DNA from: Acidimicrobium ferrooxidans DSM 10331
GTDB lineage: Bacteria; Actinomycetota; Acidimicrobiia; Acidimicrobiales; Acidimicrobiaceae
NCBI RefSeq assembly: GCF_000023265.1
Contig: NC_013124.1
Coordinates: 1,864,001 to 1,928,000, forward strand
DNA length: 64,000 nucleotides
Direction: 5' to 3'
Below, in pieces: positions 39,583 through 48,314 of the stretch; positions within the stretch are counted from its first letter, which is position 1, and each line of letters opens with the position of its first letter. Below the pieces are notes generated by a model that saw nothing but the letters and a program-made list of their open reading frames with translations, made no database searches and was not told where the DNA came from. The position numbers and the translations under genes were made by a program.

Positions 39583-40180
39583 TGACGTGGTGCCACAACC
39601 AGAGTCCGAGCGCCACCACCACGATCGCCGCCAGCACAGCCGTACTGGTCAGGCTTGCCGAGGTGAGGACCGAGCTGTAGTTCCTTCCAGCCACGTAACC
39701 GAGACCCGTGTAGAGCGCTGCCCACCCGACGCCACCTACCACGTTGGCCGGCAGAAAGCGACGACGATAGGGCATCTCGGCCATGCCCGCGATGCCCGGC
39801 ACCAGCACACGAAGGACGGTCGTGAAGCGACCGACGACGACGCCGAGTGCTCCCCTGCGTTGGACGAATCCAACCGCTCGGTCACGTTGTCGCTTCGAGA
39901 GCAGGCGCTCCGGGACCTTGGCAAGGAGCGGCTCGCCGAAACGGCGCCCCACCCAGAACCCGACCGAGTCACCGACGATGGCCCCCAGCGCAGCCAGTGA
40001 TCCTGACTCCCACACCGGGAACCGGTGCTCCGCAGCGAGCACCCCGCCGAGCACCACCGACGTCTCGCCAGGGAAGATGAACCCGAGAAAGATCGACGAC
40101 TCGAGAGCTGGAAAGCCAAAGACCAGGACCAAGACCAGCCATGTCGGAACCGACAGCAAAAGCCGAATGAATACCGCCAC
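39551..40180 (-). CDS. DedA-family membrane protein
   Basis: A 209-residue protein with about five hydrophobic segments, in the DedA/SNARE-associated superfamily. It keeps the loop FIFPGETSVVLGG (with the conserved acidic residue) and GRFTTVLRVLVPGIAGMAEMPYRRRFLPANVVGG, the signature re-entrant region with paired Arg. Members flip undecaprenyl phosphate or phospholipids, so a link to cell-wall lipid recycling next to murE and a glycosyltransferase is plausible. It starts with GTG and is divergent from tatA. Confidence 0.88.
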   Translation of the reverse strand: MAVFIRLLLSVPTWLVLVLVFGFPALESSIFLGFIFPGETSVVLGGVLAAEHRFPVWESGSLAALGAIVGDSVGFWVGRRFGEPLLAKVPERLLSKRQRDRAVGFVQRRGALGVVVGRFTTVLRVLVPGIAGMAEMPYRRRFLPANVVGGVGWAALYTGLGYVAGRNYSSVLTSASLTSTAVLAAIVVVALGLWLWHHVITPRRDRAAG

Positions 40181-40197
40181 GCCACGCGCTCCCCGAG

Positions 40198-40204
40198 TAG
40201 GCTA
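40198..40204. promoter_or_regulatory. Shared bidirectional -10 heptamer, dedA-like / tatA
   Basis: TAGGCTA again: TAGGCT on the plus strand for tatA and TAGCCT on the minus strand for the DedA gene. tatA keeps a short leader with AAGGAG. Confidence 0.5.
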
Positions 40205-40226
40205 GATCGGGAGACTAAGGAGTCCG

Positions 40227-40439
40227 ATGGTACTCGCAGACGTGCTCGGTCCGTTCGACCTGATCGTCGTGTTGATCGTAGCGCTCCTCATCTTCGGCGG
40301 TTCGAAGCTCCCGAAGGTCGCACGCTCACTCGGAACAGCGACCCAAGAGTTCAAGCGCGGCGCCCAGGAAGGTCCGAAGCGCACGACGTCGGAGCCCCCT
40401 TCGCCAGAGAGTCCCTCCAGCGACGACGCAAGCTCCTAG
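40227..40439 (+). CDS. tatA: Sec-independent protein translocase subunit TatA
   Basis: Small subunit that forms the pore-like assembly of the twin-arginine translocase, 70 residues. A short N-terminal membrane helix (about 8-23, DLIVVLIVALLIFGGSKLP) ends in the hinge FGGSKLP with the conserved Phe-Gly, then an amphipathic helix (KVARSLGTATQEFKRG) and an acidic Ser/Pro-rich tail. AAGGAG precedes the ATG. tatB and tatC are not adjacent. The Rieske protein QcrA encoded in this window is a typical Tat client in actinobacteria. Confidence 0.93.
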   Translation: MVLADVLGPFDLIVVLIVALLIFGGSKLPKVARSLGTATQEFKRGAQEGPKRTTSEPPSPESPSSDDASS

Positions 40440-40460
40440 CGCGGCACGCCCCACCGCGCT
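40438..40460 (+). terminator. Hairpin after tatA
   Basis: AGCGCGG and CCGCGCT form a 7-bp stem around a 9-base loop, starting within the tatA stop codon. No U-tract follows, as is usual in actinobacteria. Confidence 0.5.
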
Positions 40461-40882
40461 GTCGCACCACCATCGGTGATGCGTAATCGCCTGTGACAGG
40501 TGTGGGTGATGCGAATCGGTGCTGCGTGACGTCACCTCGCACCCGTGAGCGCGAAGGCTCGTCGGCACCAAGACGAGGAACCAAAGACCGGCTCAGTGCC
40601 ACCTGCCCCGGGGACGGCTGCGACGCTCGGCCCGACTATCGGTACGACCGTGCGAGCGCTCACGCACGAGTCTCTTCATCGCGCGCTCCGGGCATCGCGG
40701 CTCCCGCGCGAAGCTCCCGTCGACACGATTCACTCCGGCACCACATGCTGGCGGCGCTGCGCGTACGCACGGACGGAGAGCGTCCGGCCCGAGCACCCAG
40801 CTCACCCTGGTTCGATGGCTCGTGCGGACGCACAGGCATCTGCTCGCTCGCCCAGGAGTGTCCACACGGCCGAGAGACTCTC
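40461..40882. other. Gene-poor gap with short repeats
   Basis: About 420 bases without a convincing gene on either strand; the open frames here are Arg/Ser/Pro-rich and look like antisense noise. Near its left end are two copies of GGTGATGCG followed by (T)AATCG (40475-40489 and 40505-40518), an 11-base CCTGTGACAGG inverted repeat between them, and the perfect palindrome GTGACGTCAC at 40526-40535. A TAGGGT at 40883-40888 could be the -10 for the gene at 40908. Confidence 0.4.
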
Positions 40883-40907
40883 TAGGGTGGCGTTCTAGGA
40901 GGTGGCG

Positions 40908-41825
40908 ATGCGAGCAGCGTTCTACCGTCGCTTTGGGTCACTCGACGACCTCGAGGTCGGTGAGCTCGACGAACCCAAGCTCGGGCCCGACTGGGTCCGC
41001 GTTCGCGTTGAGGCCGCGGCCGTCAATCCCGTCGATTGGAAGATTCTCCTCGGTCGCCTAGCCCCGATGATCTATGCCACGTTTCCAGTCGTACCCGGTT
41101 GGGATGTCGCGGGCACGGTCGAGGAGGTCGGACCTGCCGTCACGCGCTTTGCACCCGGCGACCCGGTCTTCGGCTATGCCCGCCTCGACTTCGTGCACGT
41201 CGGCACGTTCGCCGAGATCACCTGCGTCCCCGAGCGAGTCCTAGCACGCCGCGACGGCATCGACGCGGCCACCGCAGCCGCGATCCCCCTGGCCGGCCTC
41301 ACGGCCTACCAGGCCCTGACCGAACGACTCACAGTCGCAGCAGGCGAACGTCTCCTGGTGGCAGCCGGAGCCGGAGGCGTGGGAAGCTTCGCAATCCAGA
41401 TCGCGCGGATCCTCGGTGCTGACGTCCTCGCGACGGGGTCGGCCGCGAGCGCCACGGCGATCAGCGACCTCGGTGCCGAGCCGATCGATCGCACCGTCGC
41501 GCTCGCGGAGGCTCTCGGTGGGCGGCGGATCGACAAGGCACTCGATCTCGTCGGTGCAGACTGGTCCCGCGAGGCGCTTGCGATCCTCGCCGATCCTTCG
41601 CGTCTCGCCTCGGTCGCCGACCCGAGCGTGCGGGCCCTGGGAGGGCACTACGTCTTCGTTCGACCAGACCCCGACGGCCTCGACACGCTCGCCGGATGGG
41701 TTCGAGAGGGACGTCTCACTGTTCCGATCGCCGAACGATTCGAGCTCCGCGACGTGCGCCAGGCCTTCGAGCTCTCCATGGGGGGCCACACCCGAGGCAA
41801 GATCGTGATCGACGTCGACGCATGA
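40908..41825 (+). CDS. MDR-superfamily oxidoreductase
   Basis: Medium-chain dehydrogenase/reductase of 305 residues of the zinc-free quinone-reductase type. It has AAAVNPVDWKILLGRLAP, VVPGWDVAGTVEEVGP, AAIPLAGLTAYQAL and the NADP loop VAAGAGGVGSFAIQIARILGA split around residue 145. The ATG at 40908 has AGGAGG five bases before it, better than the GTG two codons upstream. Its stop overlaps the start of the next gene as ATGA, so the two are coupled. The substrate is unknown; reduction of enals, enones or quinones is typical. Confidence 0.87.
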   Translation: MRAAFYRRFGSLDDLEVGELDEPKLGPDWVRVRVEAAAVNPVDWKILLGRLAPMIYATFPVVPGWDVAGTVEEVGPAVTRFAPGDPVFGYARLDFVHVGTFAEITCVPERVLARRDGIDAATAAAIPLAGLTAYQALTERLTVAAGERLLVAAGAGGVGSFAIQIARILGADVLATGSAASATAISDLGAEPIDRTVALAEALGGRRIDKALDLVGADWSREALAILADPSRLASVADPSVRALGGHYVFVRPDPDGLDTLAGWVREGRLTVPIAERFELRDVRQAFELSMGGHTRGKIVIDVDA

Positions 41826-42700
41826 CCGTCCTGCTCGACCCGTCCGACGTGACCGCTCGGCTGACGCCTGCCATTGCCATCGAAGGGGTGCGCGACGCGC
41901 TCCGGGCCGCAGCTCGGGGCGAACTTGCCGCCCCTGCGCGCACAGTCGTTGGCGTGGGAGACGGCGCACTCGTCTTCACGATCGGAGCAGCGCCGTACGG
42001 CTATGGCTTTCGGGTCTACGATCGGTTCGGCTCGACCTCGGTCGACGACCAGCTCGTCGCGCTCTGGTCGCGAGACGGCCGACTCACGGCGGTTGCCCAC
42101 GGGCCCGAGCTCGGCCGCCGGCGCACCGGAGCGATCGGCGCGATCGCCATCGACGCGTTGCGTCCACCGGGCCCGCTCACCGTCGGCATCGTGGGTGCGG
42201 GACAGCAAGCGTGGCACCAGATCTGGGCCCTTCGCGCGTTGCGCCAGATCCACGAAGTGCGTATCTTTCGCCGCAACGCGGCCGCGCGAGCCGAATGGCT
42301 CGAGCGCTTCCGCCGCCTCGTCGACCACGTCGCCGAAGCCGAGACAGCAGAAGACGCGGCGGTCGAGGTCGACGTGGTGATCTTGGCGACTCCCTCGACC
42401 CAGCCAGTGGTGGATCCGAGCGCGGTGCCCAAGGACGCCCTCGTCAGCTCCCTGGGGCCCAAGGACATCGGAGCCTCGGAGCTGCCCGCGCTCCTCGTCG
42501 ATCGTGCACGCATGATCGTCACGGACGCACCAGCCCAACTCGGCCCATCCTCGGTTGCGACCGATCGCGCGCTCACGCCACTCTGGTCGCTCATCGAGGA
42601 TCCTCCGCGCAGGCGCGAAGGATCCGTCTTCCTTTCGGCGGGGCTCGGAGGGACCGAGGTCGCCGTCCTCGCGCGCGCTCTCGACGCTCGCGCCGGCTGA
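41822..42700 (+). CDS. Ornithine cyclodeaminase/mu-crystallin family protein
   Basis: A 292-residue member of the OCD/mu-crystallin family. The NAD loop is VGIVGAGQQAWHQIWAL (near residue 122, GxGxQ type), followed by EVRIFRRN and VVILATPSTQPVV. The N-terminal catalytic half is shortened compared with true ornithine cyclodeaminases (about 350 residues), and the substrate-binding Arg and Lys are not clear to me. Family members also include ketimine reductases, alanine dehydrogenases and siderophore-precursor enzymes. Coupled to the MDR gene upstream; the pair may form one redox pathway on an imine or amino acid. Confidence 0.78.
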   Translation: MTVLLDPSDVTARLTPAIAIEGVRDALRAAARGELAAPARTVVGVGDGALVFTIGAAPYGYGFRVYDRFGSTSVDDQLVALWSRDGRLTAVAHGPELGRRRTGAIGAIAIDALRPPGPLTVGIVGAGQQAWHQIWALRALRQIHEVRIFRRNAAARAEWLERFRRLVDHVAEAETAEDAAVEVDVVILATPSTQPVVDPSAVPKDALVSSLGPKDIGASELPALLVDRARMIVTDAPAQLGPSSVATDRALTPLWSLIEDPPRRREGSVFLSAGLGGTEVAVLARALDARAG

Positions 42701-42922
42701 CTTTTCGGCCACCCAACCCGCCCACGGCGCACCTCCGTGCGACCGGGAGGGAGGGAGCGACGACAGAACAACGACCCTTGGCGCGCCGCCCCACTCCGGC
42801 CATTACGGGCTCGGTACCTTCTCGCGACCTCAGCGCGACCGCGCCGAGCCAACCGCACCCGGAGCCCTACCATGCCCTCGATCGATGGTCGGCCACCTCC
42901 CGCGACCCTGCTCCGAGACGAG

Positions 42923-42954
42923 GGAGCGGCGGGGCTCGTGTGCCCCGCCGCTCC
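42923..42954. terminator. Strong bidirectional hairpin between OCD gene and cytochrome oxidase operon
   Basis: GGAGCGGCGGGGC and GCCCCGCCGCTCC form a perfect 13-bp stem with loop TCGTGT. It begins 21 bases beyond the ctaF stop, so it most likely closes the respiratory operon; it could also serve the convergent OCD gene. No U-tract. Confidence 0.7.
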
Positions 42955-42974
42955 AAGCCACACTGCCCGCCGCG

Positions 42975-43403
42975 CTACTCGCGCGTACGGGCCATCCCGG
43001 CGTTCTCCGGCTCCGACCAGGAGGCGCGCTTCGACTCTTGGGTCGCCCCGTACGCTGCACCGAGCACGAAGCCGATCCCGATCATCACCAACCAGACTCC
43101 GTACACGAAGCCCAGCGCGACCAACCAGACGCCAGCGCCCAGTACGAACGGGAAGATCGTGTGCTCGGGGAACTGTCCGATCACGCCGGAGATGTCAGCT
43201 GGCTCCACGACGGACACGTCCTCGGGGCGCGGCTTCATCCGCCTGGACCACCAGCCGATGTAGAGACCTGGCAACAGCCCAAGTCCGGCCGAGGCCAGCA
43301 GCAGCACGGAACCGGTCGACTCGTGGCTCCAGAAGAAGTACACGAGCAAGATGACGACGAAGAACGAACCTACCCCGAGGTAGACCCGCGACTCATTCCG
43401 CAC
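42975..43403 (-). CDS. ctaF: Cytochrome c oxidase subunit IV (actinobacterial CtaF type)
   Basis: Small accessory subunit of aa3 oxidase, 142 residues, with four membrane helices in two pairs (about 8-25, 31-48, 85-102, 105-122). The loop LYIGWWSRRMKPRPEDV and the four-helix pattern match CtaF of actinobacterial bcc-aa3 supercomplexes. The GTG at 43403 is chosen because GGGAGG lies eight bases before it; a GTG nine bases upstream is possible. It overlaps the ctaD end by 11 bases. Confidence 0.85.
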   Translation of the reverse strand: MRNESRVYLGVGSFFVVILLVYFFWSHESTGSVLLLASAGLGLLPGLYIGWWSRRMKPRPEDVSVVEPADISGVIGQFPEHTIFPFVLGAGVWLVALGFVYGVWLVMIGIGFVLGAAYGATQESKRASWSEPENAGMARTRE

Positions 43404-45084
43404 TCTCGTCACCTCCCGTCACGACCGGCACTGCATCAGAGTGCTCCGGGTGGTTCATGTCCCACACCGGGCGCGTCGAGCGCACCGGCGGCAGCGAATG
43501 GAAGTTGTGCGCTGGCGGCGGCGACGAGGTCGCCCACTCGAGCGTATGACCATCCCACGGGTTGTCACCGGCCGGTACCGGGTGACGCCACGACCAGTAG
43601 AGGTTGACGATCAGCATCGCCATGCCGATACCGAGGACGTACGCACCCACCGTCGACACACGGTTCAAGAATGTGAAGTTGGGGGAGTACACGCCCACCC
43701 ACCGCGGCATCCCGCGAAGGCCAAGCAGGTATTGAGGCATGTAGGTGATCCAGAAGCCGATGAAGCTGATCCAGAAGTGCGCCTTGCCGATCCCCTCGTG
43801 CAAGAGCCGCCCGGTGAACTTGGGATACCAGTAGTAGAACCCCGCCAACATCGCGAACACCGTCGTCCCGATGAGCACCTGGTGGAAGTGTGCGACCACG
43901 AAGTAGGTGTCGTGCGTGTAGAAGTCGATCGGAGGCGACGCCAACATGACGCCGGTGATGCCCCCCATGACGAACGCCGCGATGAATCCCACCGCAAAGA
44001 GCATCGAGGTGTTGAACTTCACCTGCCCACCCCACATCGTCGCGATCCACGTGAAGACCTTGATGCCGGTGGGGACCGCGATCAGCAGCGAGAGTGCCGA
44101 GAAGAACGGCAACAGGACCGTGCCCGTGGTGAACATGTGGTGAGCCCACACCCCGGTCGACAGACCCGCGATCGCAAGGGTAGCGAAGACCATCCCCTTG
44201 TAGCCGAAGATCGGCTTGCGCGAGAACACCGGGACCACCTCTGAGATCATGCCGAAGAACGGCAGGGCGAGGATGTAGACCTCGGGGTGCCCGAAGAACC
44301 AGAACAGGTTCTGCCACATGACGGGCACACCACCGCCGGACACGGTGAAGAAGTGCGCCCCGAAGTGTCGATCCGCGTACAGCATCACGAGCGCCGCCGT
44401 CAAGACAGGGAAGGCGATCAGGATCAGGATCCCCGTGATGAGCATCGACCAGACAAAGAGCGGCATGCGAAACATGGTCATGCCAGGCGCACGCAGATAG
44501 AAGATGGTGGTCACCAGGTTCACCGCGCTGAAGATGCCCGAGAAGCCCACCATCGCAACGGATGCGATCCACAGGTCAGCCCCGGGTCCCGGCGAGTAGG
44601 TCGCCGTCGACAGTGGGGTGTAGCCGGTCCAACCAAAGGCGGCCGCACCACTCGCCGTCAAGAACCCGAACAGCATGGTGGTGCCCCCGAACAGGTAGAA
44701 CCAGTACGAGAGGCTGTTCAACCGCGGGAAGGCCATGTCCGGAGCGCCGATCATGATCGGCACCAGGTAGTTGGCGAACCCAGCGAACGCGATCGGGCCC
44801 GCAAACAGATAGAGCATGATCGACCCATGGATGGTGACCAGAGCGTTGTACGTCTGGAGCGACACGACATGGCCGTTCGGGTTGAACAGCTGCGTGCGCA
44901 TGAGTTCAGCCATCAATCCCGCGATGAAGAAGAACACCAGCGCGGTGTACATGTAGTTCTTGCCGATCACCTTGTGATCGACGGAGGTGACCCACCGGTA
45001 GAACCCCCCCGGCTCCCGATGTTCCCCCTGCTCCACCGGCTGCTCTGCTCCGAGGAGCAGCTCCGGCTCGTGCAGCGTCGTCAT
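43393..45084 (-). CDS. ctaD: Cytochrome c oxidase subunit I (aa3 type)
   Basis: Catalytic haem-copper subunit of 563 residues with 12 membrane helices. Haem a ligand His in VTIHGSIMLYLF; CuB ligands in WFFGHPEVYI (His-Glu-Val-Tyr, with the crosslinked Tyr and proton-channel Glu) and WAHHMF; haem a3 and a ligands in VVAHFHQVL. GAPDMAFPRLNSLSYW carries the D-channel entry Asp and Asn, so this is an A-type oxidase. The usual HFHYV or HFHNV is HFHQV here. The ATG overlaps the ctaC stop as ATGA. Confidence 0.99.
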   Translation of the reverse strand: MTTLHEPELLLGAEQPVEQGEHREPGGFYRWVTSVDHKVIGKNYMYTALVFFFIAGLMAELMRTQLFNPNGHVVSLQTYNALVTIHGSIMLYLFAGPIAFAGFANYLVPIMIGAPDMAFPRLNSLSYWFYLFGGTTMLFGFLTASGAAAFGWTGYTPLSTATYSPGPGADLWIASVAMVGFSGIFSAVNLVTTIFYLRAPGMTMFRMPLFVWSMLITGILILIAFPVLTAALVMLYADRHFGAHFFTVSGGGVPVMWQNLFWFFGHPEVYILALPFFGMISEVVPVFSRKPIFGYKGMVFATLAIAGLSTGVWAHHMFTTGTVLLPFFSALSLLIAVPTGIKVFTWIATMWGGQVKFNTSMLFAVGFIAAFVMGGITGVMLASPPIDFYTHDTYFVVAHFHQVLIGTTVFAMLAGFYYWYPKFTGRLLHEGIGKAHFWISFIGFWITYMPQYLLGLRGMPRWVGVYSPNFTFLNRVSTVGAYVLGIGMAMLIVNLYWSWRHPVPAGDNPWDGHTLEWATSSPPPAHNFHSLPPVRSTRPVWDMNHPEHSDAVPVVTGGDESAE

Positions 45085-45845
45085 GCGCTGGCCCTCCCTT
45101 GCTGCTGATGAATCCAGGTCATGAACTGGCTCGCGGACACGACCTTCACGTAGAAGAGCATGTCAGCGTGGTACAAGCCGCACAGGTGCGAGCAACGGCC
45201 CACGAAACTCGCATCGTGCTGCGGGGTGAAATCGAAGTAGTTGACGACACCAGGGAGCGCGTACCGCGAGAAGTCGAAGTTCGGAAGGTCGAACCCGTGC
45301 ACGACGTCGTTCGACACCAGCCGGAACGTCGACGTCTCGCCGACGGGCAGCACCAACGTCGGGTATCCCGTCGGCCCCTGGGTGATCTCGGTGACGTGGT
45401 AGCTCGGATAGACGAACTTCCAGCCCCACTGGAACGCCGTCACATCGACGCGCAGCGCCGGTTTCTTCGCGACAGCATCGACCTTGTTCTCCACTCGAAC
45501 CGTGAAGAAGAACAGCACCGCGACGATCAGGATCGGCACCGCGGTGTAGAAGATCTCGAGCGGCGTGTTGCCGTGGACCTGCTTCGGAATCGCGTCGCCC
45601 CGGCGGCGAAACCGGATGATCGCGTAGATGAGCAAGGCAAACGTGATGCCGCCCACGAAGATCGAAGCGACGAAGAACCCCTGCCAGAGGTGGAACGTCG
45701 CGTTCCCTTGAACTGTGTTCCCCGTGTAGGCCCCAAACGTCGGTAGCTTGCAGGCCGCAAGCACCGTCCCAGCAGCAGCCACGACCGCAGGTCCGCGGAG
45801 TCGTCGACGCCACCGTCGACGATTGGTGATGCTCCGCCTCGACAT
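45081..45845 (-). CDS. ctaC: Cytochrome c oxidase subunit II (CuA, lipoprotein)
   Basis: Electron-entry subunit of 254 residues. An Arg-rich start and hydrophobic stretch end in VLAAC (lipobox, Cys32), so it is probably lipid-anchored outside the membrane. Two membrane helices follow (about 50-75 and 95-115), then the cupredoxin domain with NDVVHGFDLPNF and the CuA loop GRCSHLCGLYHADM. Both Cys, the His and the Met are present, but the residue between the Cys, normally Glu (backbone ligand), is His. It starts one base after the qcrB stop. Confidence 0.96.
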   Translation of the reverse strand: MSRRSITNRRRWRRRLRGPAVVAAAGTVLAACKLPTFGAYTGNTVQGNATFHLWQGFFVASIFVGGITFALLIYAIIRFRRRGDAIPKQVHGNTPLEIFYTAVPILIVAVLFFFTVRVENKVDAVAKKPALRVDVTAFQWGWKFVYPSYHVTEITQGPTGYPTLVLPVGETSTFRLVSNDVVHGFDLPNFDFSRYALPGVVNYFDFTPQHDASFVGRCSHLCGLYHADMLFYVKVVSASQFMTWIHQQQGRASA

Positions 45846-45846
45846 C

Positions 45847-47415
45847 TCAGTCACGTGGAACCTCCAGAATCCCCGGTCGCCCATGACCATTGCCGTTACC
45901 GCTGCCCGCCGATTCGGACTCGTCGTCCTCGTGTGCATGTCCGTTCGACTGCGGCTGCGTCGCCGCCATCGCCTGCTCCTCAGGGAGCGTCTCGAACGCT
46001 TCTTCATGACCGTTGTGCACCTGGAGCTCGACGAAGGCGAACGCACCATCGTCGGTACGACGGATCTCGACCGGAACCTTCGGCTCACCAATGTGCTCCT
46101 TGTGCCCGACCTCGCGCGTCAGCAGGTACGTCGCGGTACCGGCGAGCACCGGCATCGCGATCAAGAGCACGCGCATCGTCCACAGCACCAAGTTGAGCGA
46201 GGTATCGAAGAAGTTCGCGAGCACGTCGGTCGCACTGGCGAAGAAGAGCACGATGTAGAACATCAGCACGCCCACACCGATGGAGGTCCGCACCGGGTGC
46301 TCACGCGGACGATCGCAGATGTTGTGCTCCTCGTTGTCTCGCGTGAACCGACGCTCAATGGCCGGCCAGGCGTACAAGAGCCCAAAGGTGATGCCAGGCA
46401 AGAGCACCGCCGGGAAGAACACGTTCGGGATCATGTGTCCGCCATAGGTTGGGCCGAAGACCACCTCCCAGCTCGGCATCAGCCGCAGCGCGCCGTCCAA
46501 CCAGCCCATGTACCAGTCTGGCTGCACCGCATAGCTCACCTTGTAGGGGATGTAAGGGCCATACAGCCAGATCGGGTTGATCTGCACCAGACCACCGAGC
46601 GCCGCGAGCACCGCCGCCGTGATGAAGAAGAAACCACCGGCCTGCAGTGCGTACGCTGGCCAGAACGCGATGCCGACCACGTTGCGATTGGTTCGGCCCC
46701 GCCCTGGGTACTGCGTGTGCTTCTGGTGCCACATGATCGCAAGGTGCGCTCCGATCAAGCCCGCGATCGCAGCCGGAAGGATCAGCACGTGGATGATGAA
46801 GAAGCGCGGGATGATCGCGGTTCCCGGATAGTTCCCACCGAAGACGAAGAAGGCGAGATAGCTCCCGACCACCGGGATCGAGAGCAGGATCGAGAACGCG
46901 ATGCGGATGCCCGTGCCGGAGATCAGGTCATCGGGCAGCGAGTAGCCGATGAACCCGTTGATGATCGACAGCACGAGCAGGGTCAATCCGATGGTCCAGT
47001 TGATCTCGCGTGGCTTGCGGTAGGCCCCGGTGAAGAAGATGCGCAACAGGTGCACGACGATGGCCGCGATGAAGACATCAGCCGCCCAGTGGTGGATCTG
47101 GCGCATGACGAGGCCCGCGCGGACGTTGAACGAGATGTTCAGCGTCGACGCGTAGGCCTCTGACATCCGCTGGCCGCGCAGCGGAGCGTACGAGCCGTGG
47201 TAGATCACCTGCTGGGTGGACGGGACGTAGAACAGGGTGAGGAACACGCCCGTGAAGATCAGGACTACGAACGAGTAGAGGGCGATCTCCCCCAGCATGA
47301 ACGACCAGTGATCCGGAAAGATCTTGTTCAGCGAGTTGCGGACGAACCGTGCCGAGCCAAAGCGGTCGTCGATCTCGTCCGCCGCTTGCAGCGCTCGTTC
47401 CTCCAACGTACTCAT
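45847..47415 (-). CDS. qcrB: Cytochrome bc1-type complex, cytochrome b subunit
   Basis: Menaquinol-oxidising subunit, 522 residues, eight or nine membrane helices. Haem b ligands are in RQIHHWAADVFIAAIVVHLLR and in HVLILPAAIAGLIGAHLAIMW (first His pair and second pair). The Qo motif PEWY appears as PDWY, as in other actinobacteria; this is the site of Q203-type inhibitors. A long charged, Gly/Asn/His-rich C-terminal tail (about 455-522) extends into the cytoplasm. ATG overlaps the qcrA stop. Confidence 0.97.
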   Translation of the reverse strand: MSTLEERALQAADEIDDRFGSARFVRNSLNKIFPDHWSFMLGEIALYSFVVLIFTGVFLTLFYVPSTQQVIYHGSYAPLRGQRMSEAYASTLNISFNVRAGLVMRQIHHWAADVFIAAIVVHLLRIFFTGAYRKPREINWTIGLTLLVLSIINGFIGYSLPDDLISGTGIRIAFSILLSIPVVGSYLAFFVFGGNYPGTAIIPRFFIIHVLILPAAIAGLIGAHLAIMWHQKHTQYPGRGRTNRNVVGIAFWPAYALQAGGFFFITAAVLAALGGLVQINPIWLYGPYIPYKVSYAVQPDWYMGWLDGALRLMPSWEVVFGPTYGGHMIPNVFFPAVLLPGITFGLLYAWPAIERRFTRDNEEHNICDRPREHPVRTSIGVGVLMFYIVLFFASATDVLANFFDTSLNLVLWTMRVLLIAMPVLAGTATYLLTREVGHKEHIGEPKVPVEIRRTDDGAFAFVELQVHNGHEEAFETLPEEQAMAATQPQSNGHAHEDDESESAGSGNGNGHGRPGILEVPRD

Positions 47416-48314
47416 GCGCCACGCTCCCAGAACCCAGGACCGACGGGCTCGTCGAACCCGGCCTGCGCCCGAAGGACACCCTCGCTGTCGATGTAGAGCG
47501 GCAGCTGTGGGAGGGGTCGCGGCGCGGGCCCGAAGACGTTGGTAGCCCCGGTCAAGACGTCGAACAAGCTCTGGTGGCACGGACAGAGGAGCTGCTGGGT
47601 GAGTTCCTGGTAGAGACCCACCGGGCACCCTGCGTGCGTGCACACCTTCGAGAACGCGAGATACCCCTGTGGCCCCCACGTCTCACGGCCCGGCCGCGTG
47701 ACGAGGTCGGTTGTCGCTGGACGAACCAGCACAACCTGATCGATCGCGTTCATCGGGGAGTTCTCCCAACCCTCGGGGAACACCGTCAGCATCCCGCCGA
47801 CCTCGAGGTCGTTCACCGTGACGACACGACCACTGGCCGTCACAAGCCGTGAACCTGCCTTCCAGTCGGTGAGGAACAGGGACTTCCCGGGGACGGGGCC
47901 GAGAGAGCGAAGGAACGGGAAGAGGTTGATCAACCCGAAGGCTCCAACCGACGCACCGAGCAGCCTCAACAAGAACGAGCGTCGCTGCACCTGGTTGAGT
48001 CCTCGGCTCAGCGATGCATGCATCGCCTCGCGCTCGACGTCGTCCGAGCGAAGCTCGTGACGCTCCTGCACGTAGGGACCCTGGGGCACGAGGTACTTGC
48101 CCCACGCGACGATACCAACGCCGATGCCACCGAGCGCCACGAACAGCAACGCGCCTTCGACCTGTGGCTGTCCACCGAGCCAGTAGGTCACGCCCAAGCC
48201 GATAGTGGCGAGCACCGACAAGCTGAACGAGATGGCGATCAGCCGCTCGACGAACGGCCGACGCTCTGGCGTCTCCTCTGTCGAGGAGGTTGGACCAGTC
48301 CTCGAGACGGTCAT
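47412..48314 (-). CDS. qcrA: Cytochrome bc1-type complex, Rieske iron-sulfur subunit
   Basis: Actinobacterial Rieske protein of 300 residues with three N-terminal membrane helices (about 28-45, 57-74 and 120-140) instead of one. The 2Fe-2S ligands are in CTHAGCP and CPCHQS. QRRSFLLRLLGAS before the third helix is a Tat-like RR motif, so the last helix and domain may be exported by Tat, with TatA encoded nearby. The ATG at 48314 follows GGAGGG. Confidence 0.96.
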   Translation of the reverse strand: MTVSRTGPTSSTEETPERRPFVERLIAISFSLSVLATIGLGVTYWLGGQPQVEGALLFVALGGIGVGIVAWGKYLVPQGPYVQERHELRSDDVEREAMHASLSRGLNQVQRRSFLLRLLGASVGAFGLINLFPFLRSLGPVPGKSLFLTDWKAGSRLVTASGRVVTVNDLEVGGMLTVFPEGWENSPMNAIDQVVLVRPATTDLVTRPGRETWGPQGYLAFSKVCTHAGCPVGLYQELTQQLLCPCHQSLFDVLTGATNVFGPAPRPLPQLPLYIDSEGVLRAQAGFDEPVGPGFWERGA

